DNA of 5,477 nt from SYIM01 sp041182885 (GTDB taxonomy: Bacteria > Pseudomonadota > Gammaproteobacteria > Burkholderiales > Burkholderiaceae_E), in NCBI GenBank assembly GCA_049423065.1, contig JBMSQB010000147.1, forward strand, positions 1 through 5,477, in the 5' to 3' direction. This document shows, piece after piece, positions 1-5,477 of the stretch. The position numbers and the translations under genes were made by a program. A model generated the notes under the pieces. The model saw only the letters and a program-made list of their open reading frames with translations, was not told the origin of the DNA and did no database searches. Positions within the stretch are counted from its first letter, which is position 1. Each line of letters starts with the position of its first letter.

Positions 1-3000
1 GCCTTCTCGATGTTGACCAGGAACGCCTTGTATTCCGGCGTCTGGGAGTTGGCGTCGCCGACGAAAGGCGTGAGCGCATTGGCCAGATAGCCGTTCTGCG
101 TGACGCCCTTGAAGCCCCAGTGAATGGGGATGCCGACGTGATGGACCTTCTTGCCGTTGACCTCCATGGCTTTCATGCGTTTGGTGACCACGCAGGCCGC
201 GACCACTTCGCCGCGATTGGACTTCACCTTCACGCGGTCACCCTGCTTGATGCCTTTCTCACGGGCGAGTTCTTCACCGATCTCGACAAACGGCGCGGGC
301 TGCGTGATGGCGTTGCTGCGCGCGTGTTTGGTCCAGAAGTGAAGATGCTCGGTGAGCCGGTAGGTGGTGGCAGCGTAGGGGAACTCCTCTTTCTTGCCGA
401 ACGCTTCCATGTCGCCCTTGTAGACCCGGGCGGCGGGATTGCTGACCGCCTTCGGGTTGGTCGGGCACATCAGGTTCACGCCCACCGGGGTTTCGAACGG
501 CTCGTAGTGCTCGGGGAACGGGCCCTCGTTCATGGCGACCGCATAGAGACGCGCGACGCCCTCGGGGTTCATGATGAAGGGGCCGACGTTCTGCTCGGGC
601 GCGGCATCGGGCCGGATATCGGGCACGTCAGCCCCGCCCGCCCAGGTGCCATTCCAGGCCAGGTATTTGCGCGAGGGATCCCAGGGCTTGCCCTGTGCAT
701 CGGCACTTGCGCGGTTGTAGAGGATCCGCCGGTTGGCCGGCCAGGAGAATCCCCAACCCGGGAATACGCCAAGCCCGGTGGGGTCGCTCGTGTCGCGCCG
801 CTGCGTGAGATTGCCCGTGGGGCCGAATGATCCACAGTAGATCCAGTTGCCGCAGGCGGTGCTGCCGTCGTCACGCAGCAGCGCAAAGCCCGCGAGCTGT
901 GTGCCGGCGGCCACCTGGACGGCACGCGGCGCATCCGGATTCTTGGGATCGGGTGGTGCGAGCAGGTTCACCAGCGCCCGGCCGTTGATCTCGCGCAGCA
1001 CTTCGTCCGGCGCCGGGGCCGATGGATTGGAGTAGTTCCAGGTGAGTGCCGCGATCGGCTCAGGCAATCTGCCGCCATCCTTGGCGTAGAGCTCACGCAG
1101 CTTCATGAAGAGCCGCGAAATGATCTCGGAGTCAGCCTTGGACTGCCCTGGTGGATCAACCGCCTTTTCCTTCCAGCTGATCACGCGGCTGGAGTTGGTA
1201 AAGGTGCCGGTTTCTTCGGCAAAGCAGCTGGTGGGCAGCCGGAACACCTCGGTGCGGATCTTGGTGGGATCCACATCATTGAGGGGTCCGAAGTTTTTCC
1301 AGAACTCGCTGGTTTCAGTCTCGAGCGGATCAAACACCACCATGTACTTGAGTTTGGCCAGACCCGCCGAGAGCTTCTTCTTGTTCGGCACCGCTGCCAG
1401 CGGGTTGAAGCCCTGGCAGATAAAGCCGTTCATCTTGCCCTGATGCATGAGCTCGAACATGGCGAGCACGTCGTAGGCGCCATCTCGCTTGGGCAGCCAG
1501 TCGTAGGCGAAGTCATTGTCCTTGGTGGCGGCGTTGCCGTAGTAGGCCTTCATCAGGCTGGTATGCCACTTCGGGAAGTTCTGCGTGAACGCCATCTGGT
1601 TGGGGCGGATTGCCTTGCCGGTGCGCGCGGCCAGATACTTCTCGCGCGTGTCGTCGGCATCGGTGGGCGCGTTCATGTAGCCCGACAGGTTCTCGGGGAG
1701 CGCGCACATGTCGGTGATGCCCTGGACATTGGCATGGCCCCTGAGCGCGTTCACCCCGCCGCCTGGCCGCCCCATGTTGCCCAGCAGCAGCTGGATCATC
1801 GCCATGGTGCGGATGTTTTGCGAGCCCACCGAATGCTGCGTCCAGCCCAGCGCATAGAGGATCGTCATCACCTTGTTGGTTGCTGACGTTTCGCCCAGCA
1901 TCTCCGCCACCTTCAGGAACTGGTCCTTGGGTGTGCCGGTGATCTTGCTCACCAACTCCGGCGTGTAGCGCGAGAAGTGCTTCTTCATGAGCTGGAACAC
2001 GCACTGGGGGTCCTGCAGCGTGTCATCGGTTTTCACAAAGCCATCGGGCCCCATCTGGTAGCCCCAGCTCGCCTTGTTGTAGCTGCGCGAGCCTTCGTTG
2101 TAGCCGGTGAAAAAGCCGTTGTCGAAGCCGTACTCATTCTTCACCAGGAAGCTCGCGTCGGTGTTGAGCTTCACATAGTCGAGGTGAATCTTGTTGTTCG
2201 TGAGCAGATAGTTGATGACACCAGCCAGAAACGCGATGTCGGTTCCCACGCGGATCGGCGCGTAGTAGTCGGCCACCGCCGCACTGCGCGTAAACCGCGG
2301 GTCAACAACAATGAGCTTTGCCTTGCGGTGCTGCTGCGCCTCGGTCACCCATTTGAAACCGCAGGGGTGGGCCTCGGCGGCGTTGCCGCCCATGATCAGA
2401 ACGAGATCCGTGTTCTTGATGTCGTTCCACGAGTTGGTCATCGCTCCGCGACCGAATGTCGGGCCCAGACTGGACACCGTCGGTGCGTGTCAGATGCGCG
2501 CTTGCGTATCGACTGCGACCATTCCCAGGCCGCGCGCCATCTTGACAGAGAGATAACCGGATTCGTTGCTGATTGCCGAAGACACGAGGAAACCGGTGGT
2601 GTTCCAGCGGTTGACCGTGACGCCGGCGGCATTTTTCAGGATGAGGTTGGCATCGCGGTCGGCCTTCATGTGCCGGGCGATACGGGTGAGGGCCTCATCC
2701 CAGGACACCGTTTTCCAGTCTTTCGAGCCGGGCTCGCGCACCTGCGGGTGCTTCAGACGGTTGGGTGACTGGATCATGTCCATCACGCCCGCACCCTTGG
2801 GGCACAGCGTGCCGCGATTGACCGGGTGGTCGGGGTCGCCCTCGACATGGACGATCGAGGACTTGACGTTTTTCGCCTTGTCGCCGAGCGAGTACATGAT
2901 CATCCCGCAACTGACCGAGCAATACGGGCAGGTGCTGCGGGTCTCGGTGGTCCGAGCCAGCTTGAAGTTGCGCGTTTCGGCGATCGCCTCGGTGGGCGAA

Positions 3001-3077
3001 AAGCCGAGCGCTGCGAGACTCGAACCGATGAGTCCCGCGCTGCTGACCCGGAAAAACTGCCTCCGGTTCATATCCAT
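1..3077 (-). CDS. fdnG: Formate dehydrogenase-N type, major (alpha) subunit, selenocysteine-containing; 3' end cut by window edge
   Basis: Catalytic subunit of a membrane-bound respiratory formate dehydrogenase. It oxidises formate to CO2 at a molybdenum (or tungsten) bis-MGD centre and passes electrons to beta and gamma subunits and the quinone pool. Seen: a twin-arginine signal (NRRQFFRV, residues 4-11) with a hydrophobic stretch and likely cleavage after AIA (33), so periplasmic export by Tat; a [4Fe-4S] motif with Cys50, Cys53, Cys57 and Cys92; the LCPKGAG motif; an in-frame UGA at codon 196 followed by His197; then GPTFGRGAMTN and MGGNAAEAHP. As I recall it, the E. coli FdnG selenocysteine is also residue 196. 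I translated the rest by hand: 1025 full codons, no other stop or frameshift, reaching FLVNIEK, which matches the family C-terminus, so only a few residues are missing. The first ATG of MDMNRRQ is chosen because AGGAGG lies 11 nt upstream. FdnG and FdoG types cannot be separated here. Genes for the beta and gamma subunits are expected beyond position 1. Confidence 0.97.
2461..2492 (-). promoter_or_regulatory. Selenocysteine UGA codon (2492-2490) with bacterial SECIS hairpin
   Basis: The in-frame TGA sits in the context QARI-U-HAPTV, the conserved selenocysteine site of formate dehydrogenases. Exactly 11 nt after the UGA a hairpin can form: GG (2478-2477), bulged U2476, GUCC (2475-2472), loop AGUCU (2471-2467), GGGC (2466-2463), CC (2462-2461). 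The pairs are G-C, G-C, then G-C, U-G, C-G, C-G. The 11-nt distance, the bulged U and the GUCU-containing apical loop match the E. coli fdhF/fdnG SECIS elements bound by SelB. Inference: the host has selA, selB, selC and selD, none of which is in this window. Confidence 0.93.
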
Positions 3078-3088
3078 GATGAAGTATT

Positions 3089-3094
3089 CCTCCT
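3089..3094 (-). promoter_or_regulatory. Strong ribosome binding site of fdnG
   Basis: AGGAGG reads on the minus strand 11 nt before the ATG at 3077-3075 and 17 nt before a second in-frame ATG at 3071-3069. The spacing favours the first ATG. The frame stays open upstream to about 3272, but that extension does not resemble the family and would bury the Tat signal, so the longer start is rejected. Confidence 0.8.
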
Positions 3095-3159
3095 GCCCGG
3101 TGGGGCCAATAAGTGGCAAACCCGGTCGGTGGTCCGACTCTTGTTGTGAATACTGCGTT

Positions 3160-3188
3160 TTGCAAGGCCCGGTTTGAACGGATGTCAA
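3160..3188 (-). promoter_or_regulatory. Possible sigma-70 promoter of fdnG
   Basis: A perfect -35 hexamer TTGACA (3188-3183) is followed after 17 nt by TTGCAA (3165-3160), a poor -10. It would give a leader of about 75 nt before the fdnG start. A weak -10 is compatible with a promoter that needs an activator, but no convincing FNR, NarL or sigma-54 site was found beside it. Position and -35 are suggestive only. Confidence 0.3.
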
Positions 3189-3224
3189 CCGCCACCGCTC
3201 TCCAGGCATGCCGACCCGACGGAC

Positions 3225-3239
3225 GGCCGGAATCCGGCC
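3225..3239. repeat. Short perfect palindrome in the rpoH-fdnG interval
   Basis: GGCCGGA-A-TCCGGCC, 7-bp arms around one central base. On the minus strand, with flanking bases (about 3242-3223), it can form an 8-bp stem with one bulge (ACGG/CCGT outside, CCGG/CCGG inside). No T-tract follows, so it is not an intrinsic terminator. It could be a protein-binding dyad or chance in GC-rich DNA. Confidence 0.35.
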
Positions 3240-3279
3240 CGTGTTCAGGACAAACCCGGAGTTTGCTCTCACTTTGGGG

Positions 3280-3315
3280 AAAAGAAAACATCGCCCCGGG
3301 TTTCCCCGCGTGGCG
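3280..3315 (-). terminator. Candidate intrinsic terminator downstream of rpoH
   Basis: On the minus strand, CGCC (3315-3312) pairs with GGCG (3295-3292), enclosing CGGG-GAAA-CCCG (3308-3297), a 4-bp stem with a GNRA tetraloop. The stem has a small internal bulge. AT and then the T-rich tract GTTTTCTTTT (3289-3280) follow directly. It lies about 110 nt after the rpoH stop and upstream of the presumed fdnG promoter, the right place to separate the two transcription units. The interrupted stem lowers confidence. Confidence 0.5.
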
Positions 3316-3392
3316 GTGTCCCGGCAGCGGAGTTCGCGGCCCGGGCCGGGTGTGCTGGAAAGAGGGGGCGGCGCCGCAGCGCAGAGGTCGGG

Positions 3393-3420
3393 CGGACAGG
3401 CCCCGCGCGGCGCCTGTCCG
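3393..3420. repeat. GC-rich 9-bp inverted repeat just after the rpoH stop
   Basis: CGGACAGGC (3393-3401) and GCCTGTCCG (3412-3420) are perfect inverted copies around a 10-nt loop. The hairpin begins 7 nt past the rpoH stop codon. No run of T follows on either strand, so it is not a classical intrinsic terminator. It could protect the rpoH mRNA 3' end or assist factor-dependent termination. Confidence 0.6.
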
Positions 3421-3426
3421 TTGCGC

Positions 3427-4320
3427 TCAGGCGTAGGCGGCGAGCGCGCCCTTCATCTTCTGCAGCGCCTTCACTTCGATCTGCCGGATCCGCTCGGCCG
3501 ACACGCCAAACTCGTCGGCAAGCTCATGCAGCGTCATGGCGCCACCCTCGGTGTCGTCGCGCAGCCACCGGGTTTCGATGATGCGGCGGCTTCGTGCGTC
3601 CAGCGATTCCAGCGCCTGCGTGAGGCCTTCGCCCTGCAGCCGGTCGTAGCGGCGCGCCTGCAGGCGTTGCAGAGGCTCGGTGTCAGGGGCCGCCAGATAG
3701 GCGATGGGCGCGTAGTCTTCCTCGCCGTCTTCGGTCTGGCCTTCGAGCGCCACGTCGCCGCCCGCCAGCCGGGTTTCCATCTCAACCACGTCAATGTTGC
3801 GGACATTGAGTTCGCGCGCCAGGGCCTCGATCTCGGCGTCGGTCATCGCCCGGTTGCTTGATTTGTGCGATCGAAGATTGAAGAAAAGCTTGCGCTGCGC
3901 CTTGGTGGTGGCCACCCGCACCAGCCGCCAGTTGCGCAGGATGTATTCGTGAATCTCGGCCTTGATCCAGTGGAGCGCAAACGACACCAGTCGAACGCCA
4001 CGCTCGGGGTCAAAGCGCTTGACCGCCTTCATGAGCCCGATATTGCCTTCCTGGATGAGGTCGGCATGCGGCAGACCGTAGCCCAGATACTGGCGCGCGA
4101 CCGACACCACCAGACGCAGGTGCGACATCACCAGTTCGCGGGCGGCCTCCAGATCCGTGTGCTCGCGGAAGCGCCGGGCGAGTTCTGACTCCTGCTCGGC
4201 GGTCAGCATGGGCAAACGGTTGACGGCCGAGATGTAGGCGTCGATATTTCCGACCGGCGGCAGCGCGACGGCCGCGCCGGCGGCGCCACTCGGCACGAGT
4301 GCAGTCGAAACGAAAGACAT
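3427..4320 (-). CDS. rpoH: RNA polymerase sigma factor RpoH (sigma-32, heat-shock sigma)
   Basis: Directs RNA polymerase to heat-shock promoters (chaperones, proteases); cytoplasmic, transiently membrane-associated in E. coli. 297 residues, slightly longer than E. coli RpoH (284), the extra mostly an Ala/Pro-rich N-terminus (2-22). Seen: NIDAYISAVNRLPMLT (25-40); region 2 with SHLRLVVSVARQYLGYGLP (66-84), DLIQEGNIGLMKAVKRFD (87-104) and RLVSFALHWIKAEIHEYILR (110-129); the diagnostic RpoH box QRKLFFNLR (142-150), which separates it from RpoD and RpoS; an acidic linker (197-202); and the region 4.2 helix-turn-helix LHELADEFGVSAERIRQIE (264-282). Homeostatic-control residues equivalent to E. coli L47, A50 and I54 are L57, A60 and V64. 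After the box, SHKSSNRAMT replaces the E. coli KTKQRLGWFN-like stretch at equal length. Start: ATG with AAAGGA upstream. Expression is predicted to be controlled by a CIRCE-covered promoter. It lies 152 bp after ftsY. Confidence 0.97.
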   Translation of the reverse strand: MSFVSTALVPSGAAGAAVALPPVGNIDAYISAVNRLPMLTAEQESELARRFREHTDLEAARELVMSHLRLVVSVARQYLGYGLPHADLIQEGNIGLMKAVKRFDPERGVRLVSFALHWIKAEIHEYILRNWRLVRVATTKAQRKLFFNLRSHKSSNRAMTDAEIEALARELNVRNIDVVEMETRLAGGDVALEGQTEDGEEDYAPIAYLAAPDTEPLQRLQARRYDRLQGEGLTQALESLDARSRRIIETRWLRDDTEGGAMTLHELADEFGVSAERIRQIEVKALQKMKGALAAYA

Positions 4321-4329
4321 GGCGAACGT

Positions 4330-4335
4330 TCCTTT
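4330..4335 (-). promoter_or_regulatory. Ribosome binding site of rpoH
   Basis: AAAGGA reads 9 nt before the ATG at 4320-4318. It partly overlaps the self-complementary GAACGTTC (4331-4324). No other in-frame start with a better site is seen, and the protein begins sensibly here. Confidence 0.7.
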
Positions 4336-4342
4336 GGATGGG

Positions 4343-4377
4343 CTGACGACGGAGCCGGACGGTTCCTGACCCGTCAG
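4343..4377 (-). promoter_or_regulatory. Foldable 5' leader of rpoH mRNA
   Basis: In the predicted leader, CTGACG (4377-4372) can pair with CGTCAG (4348-4343). Inside it, GGAACC-GTCC-GGCTCC (4366-4351) forms a second stem with one A/C mismatch. Together they make a two-tier stem-loop that ends 7 nt upstream of the ribosome binding site. It does not itself cover that site as drawn. A role in translation or mRNA stability is inference; E. coli rpoH is known to be thermoregulated through mRNA structure, but at a different position. Confidence 0.35.
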
Positions 4378-4385
4378 TCATCAAA

Positions 4386-4415
4386 ATGTTAGCACTCTCA
4401 GGTGATGAGTGCCAA
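4386..4415 (-). promoter_or_regulatory. Sigma-70-like extended -10 promoter of rpoH
   Basis: -35 TTGGCA (4415-4410, 5 of 6 consensus), an 18-nt spacer, and -10 TAACAT (4391-4386, 4 of 6) preceded directly by TGC, an extended -10 motif. The predicted transcription start is near 4379, giving a leader of about 59 nt to the rpoH ATG. Both hexamers lie within or overlap the CIRCE operator, the usual arrangement for HrcA repression. Confidence 0.65.
4389..4415. promoter_or_regulatory. CIRCE operator (HrcA binding site) upstream of rpoH
   Basis: Plus strand TTAGCACTC (4389-4397), a 9-nt spacer, then GAGTGCCAA (4407-4415). The CIRCE consensus is TTAGCACTC-N9-GAGTGCTAA, so 17 of 18 arm positions match and the spacer is exactly 9. 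The single departure (C for T at 4413) is in the right arm. CIRCE is bound by the repressor HrcA, whose activity depends on GroEL in the organisms studied, and typically controls groESL and dnaK operons. Here the next gene downstream is rpoH, and the site covers its predicted promoter. Confidence 0.92.
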
Positions 4416-4445
4416 TATCAGGGTTGTTGCGGCGCGCAAACAGTT

Positions 4446-4461
4446 TGTGACGTCGGTCACG
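4446..4461. promoter_or_regulatory. CRP/Vfr-like palindrome between ftsY and rpoH
   Basis: TGTGA-CGTCGG-TCACG matches the CRP-family consensus TGTGA-N6-TCACA at 9 of 10 half-site positions. Its centre is about 75 bp upstream of the predicted rpoH transcription start, a distance at which CRP-type activators can work. It could instead be a small hairpin after the ftsY stop codon (12 nt away), but no T-tract follows. The CRP role is inference. Confidence 0.35.
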
Positions 4462-4472
4462 GCGCGGCGGAA

Positions 4473-5477
4473 TCAGCCGATCAGCGCGGCGGCGAATTCG
4501 TCGGCGCTGAACGCCTCGAGGTCCTCCAGCGCCTCGCCCACCCCGATGAATACCACCGGAACGGGTCGGTCGCGGCGGGTGTGGGCGAGCGCGACCAGCG
4601 CGCCGCCCTTGGCGGTGCCGTCGAGCTTGGTCACGATGAGGCCGGTGAGCCCCAGCGCATCGTCGAAGGCCGCTACCTGGGCGAGCATGTTCTGACCGGT
4701 GTTGCCATCAAGCACCAGCAGCACCTCGTGGGGCGCCTCGTCCATGGCCTTGCCGATCACGCGCTTGACCTTGCGCAGTTCATCCATCAGGTGCAGCTGG
4801 GTAGGGAGGCGGCCGGCCGTATCGATCATGACCACGCCCACGCCGCGCGCCCGTGCCGCGCTGACCGAGTCGAAGGCCACTGCCGCCGGGTCGCCGCCCT
4901 GCTGCGCGATCACGTCAACCGAATTCCTGGCGCCCCACTGCGCGAGTTGCTCGCGGGCGGCGGCTCGGAAGGTGTCGCCCGCCGCGAGCAGCACCGATTT
5001 GCCCTCGCGCTGCAGATGGCGTGCGAGCTTGCCGATGGAGGTGGTTTTGCCCGCGCCATTGACCCCCGCCACCATGATGACCAGGGGGTGCGCGCGATCA
5101 ATGTCGATGCCCCGCTCGAAGGGTTGCATCAGCTGGGCGATCAGTTCGCGCAGGCATGCCTTCACCTCGCCCGCGTCGGTGATCCGGCGGTCGCGAACTG
5201 TCCGTTTGAGCTCGTCAAGCAGCCATTGCGTGGCGGCAACGCCGGTATCGCTGGTGAGCAGTGCGGTTTCGAGCTCCTCGAACAACGCCTCGTCGACCGG
5301 AACGCCGGTAAAGAGGGTCGCGAGGTTGTTCCGGGTGCGGGCGAGGCCCGCGCTCAGCCGCTTGAACCAGGACGCGCGGGATGGGGCATCGGCGCCGGAG
5401 GGAGATGGGGCATCGGCCAGGGCGGGCGGCGGCGCGATGGCCGGGGGTGCGGCCGGAGCAGCGGCAGACGAAGCGGC
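4473..5477 (-). CDS. ftsY: Signal recognition particle receptor FtsY; N-terminus cut by window edge
   Basis: SRP-type GTPase that docks Ffh-ribosome-nascent-chain complexes at the inner membrane and hands them to the Sec translocon. 334 residues are visible, open to the window edge. In fragment numbering: an Ala/Pro-rich linker (1-35), in place of the usual acidic A domain, whose upstream part is missing; the N domain from WFKRLSAGLARTRNNL (37-52) through FEELETALLTSDTGV (66-80); then the G domain with P-loop GVNGAGKTT (138-146), DTFRAAAREQL (168-178), DTAGRLPTQ (219-227), TKLDGTAKGG (283-292) and the closing GVGEALEDLEAF (312-323). The DTFRAAA and C-terminal motifs fit FtsY better than Ffh, and there is no M domain after the G domain. 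The reading frame is continuous through the TTG at 5285, so a start there is not credible: it would cut into the N domain. The next gene, rpoH, starts 152 bp downstream under its own promoter. Confidence 0.96.
   Translation of the reverse strand, partial: AASSAAAPAAPPAIAPPPALADAPSPSGADAPSRASWFKRLSAGLARTRNNLATLFTGVPVDEALFEELETALLTSDTGVAATQWLLDELKRTVRDRRITDAGEVKACLRELIAQLMQPFERGIDIDRAHPLVIMVAGVNGAGKTTSIGKLARHLQREGKSVLLAAGDTFRAAAREQLAQWGARNSVDVIAQQGGDPAAVAFDSVSAARARGVGVVMIDTAGRLPTQLHLMDELRKVKRVIGKAMDEAPHEVLLVLDGNTGQNMLAQVAAFDDALGLTGLIVTKLDGTAKGGALVALAHTRRDRPVPVVFIGVGEALEDLEAFSADEFAAALIG
5380..5417. repeat. Direct repeat inside the ftsY linker
   Basis: GATGGGGCATCGGC occurs at 5380-5393 and 5404-5417, two identical 14-bp copies with a 24-bp period. 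In FtsY this encodes ADAPS twice, eight residues apart, within the low-complexity Ala/Pro linker. The period is a multiple of three, so copy-number change would keep the frame. Probably a local slippage duplication. Confidence 0.6.

Larger units (their letters stand above)
3078..3426. other. Gene-free interval between rpoH and fdnG (349 bp)
   Basis: No reading frame here resembles a protein, and the several open frames on both strands are ordinary for GC-rich DNA. From the rpoH side it holds a strong hairpin, a candidate terminator with a T-rich tract, a small GC palindrome, a TTGACA promoter element and the fdnG ribosome binding site, so it reads as the 3' end of one transcription unit and the control region of the next. 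The part at 3240-3295 and 3081-3190 is visibly more AT-rich than the flanking genes. Confidence 0.6.

Noticed and set aside
120..830. Plus-strand open frame of 236 codons opposite fdnG
   Set aside because: It is antisense to unmistakable fdnG coding sequence; its translation is low-complexity and resembles no family. GC-rich codon bias keeps the opposite strand open.
1443..2768. Two further long plus-strand frames (1443-1886 and 1977-2768), plus a minus-strand frame at 1513-2004
   Set aside because: All are out-of-frame shadows of fdnG, whose own frame translates continuously here with family motifs. His/Arg/Val-rich composition is typical of antisense frames.
3160..3175. Sigma-54 promoter suggested by TTGCA upstream of fdnG
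   Set aside because: The required GG ten bases upstream of the GC is AA here, so the -24 element is absent.
3174..3188. FNR-like dyad TTGA-N7-TCAA upstream of fdnG
   Set aside because: FNR needs TTGA-N6-TCAA; the spacing is one too long and the inner T/A bases are missing. It also overlaps the -35 element.
2490..3272. A separate truncated 260-residue protein ending at the TGA at 2490
   Set aside because: The TGA is the selenocysteine codon, and the 65 residues before MDMNRRQ are untranslated leader, as shown by AGGAGG before that ATG and by the Tat signal.
3208..3861. Plus-strand frame of 217 codons spanning the interval and opposite rpoH
   Set aside because: Most of it is antisense to rpoH, including region 4.2; no convincing ribosome binding site or family resemblance.
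4437..4447. CAAA-CAG-TTTG palindrome next to the CRP-like site
   Set aside because: Only 4-bp arms, no following T-tract and no known operator match; probably chance.

Overview
The window looks like a piece of a high-GC proteobacterial chromosome, most likely a betaproteobacterium of the Burkholderiales/Rhodocyclales type. This is inferred from the GC-rich codon use, a beta-type sigma-32, an HrcA/CIRCE site coexisting with sigma-32, and a selenocysteine formate dehydrogenase. No ribosomal RNA or other decisive phylogenetic marker is present, so the placement is tentative. All three genes lie on the minus strand and read from high to low coordinates.

Layout in order of transcription. (1) 5477-4473: ftsY, the signal recognition particle receptor GTPase, cut at its N-terminal linker by the window edge. 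(2) 4472-4321: a 152-bp regulatory interval. It holds a CRP-like palindrome, a nearly perfect CIRCE operator (the HrcA repressor site) lying over a sigma-70-like extended -10 promoter, a foldable leader and a ribosome binding site. (3) 4320-3427: rpoH, the heat-shock sigma factor sigma-32, complete. (4) 3426-3078: a 349-bp gene-free interval with a GC-rich hairpin just after rpoH, a candidate intrinsic terminator, a small palindrome and a possible promoter for the next gene. (5) 3077-1: fdnG, the catalytic subunit of a Tat-exported formate dehydrogenase. It is complete except for its last residues and has an in-frame UGA (2492-2490) read as selenocysteine, with a recognisable bacterial SECIS hairpin directly behind it. 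A conventional ORF caller breaks this gene at the UGA; there is no other stop or frameshift in the roughly 830 codons that follow.

Functionally the window joins housekeeping protein targeting (FtsY), stress control (RpoH) and anaerobic or microaerobic formate respiration (FdnG). ftsY and rpoH are classical neighbours (ftsY-ftsE-ftsX-rpoH in E. coli), but ftsEX is absent between them here. FdnG should be the first gene of an fdnGHI-type operon continuing beyond position 1. The most interesting signal is the CIRCE element on the rpoH promoter: it would put the activator of the heat-shock regulon under direct control of the heat-shock repressor HrcA. I see no mobile element, CRISPR array, tRNA or rRNA, and no wholly new system. 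The long plus-strand reading frames opposite fdnG and rpoH are shadows of GC-rich coding sequence.
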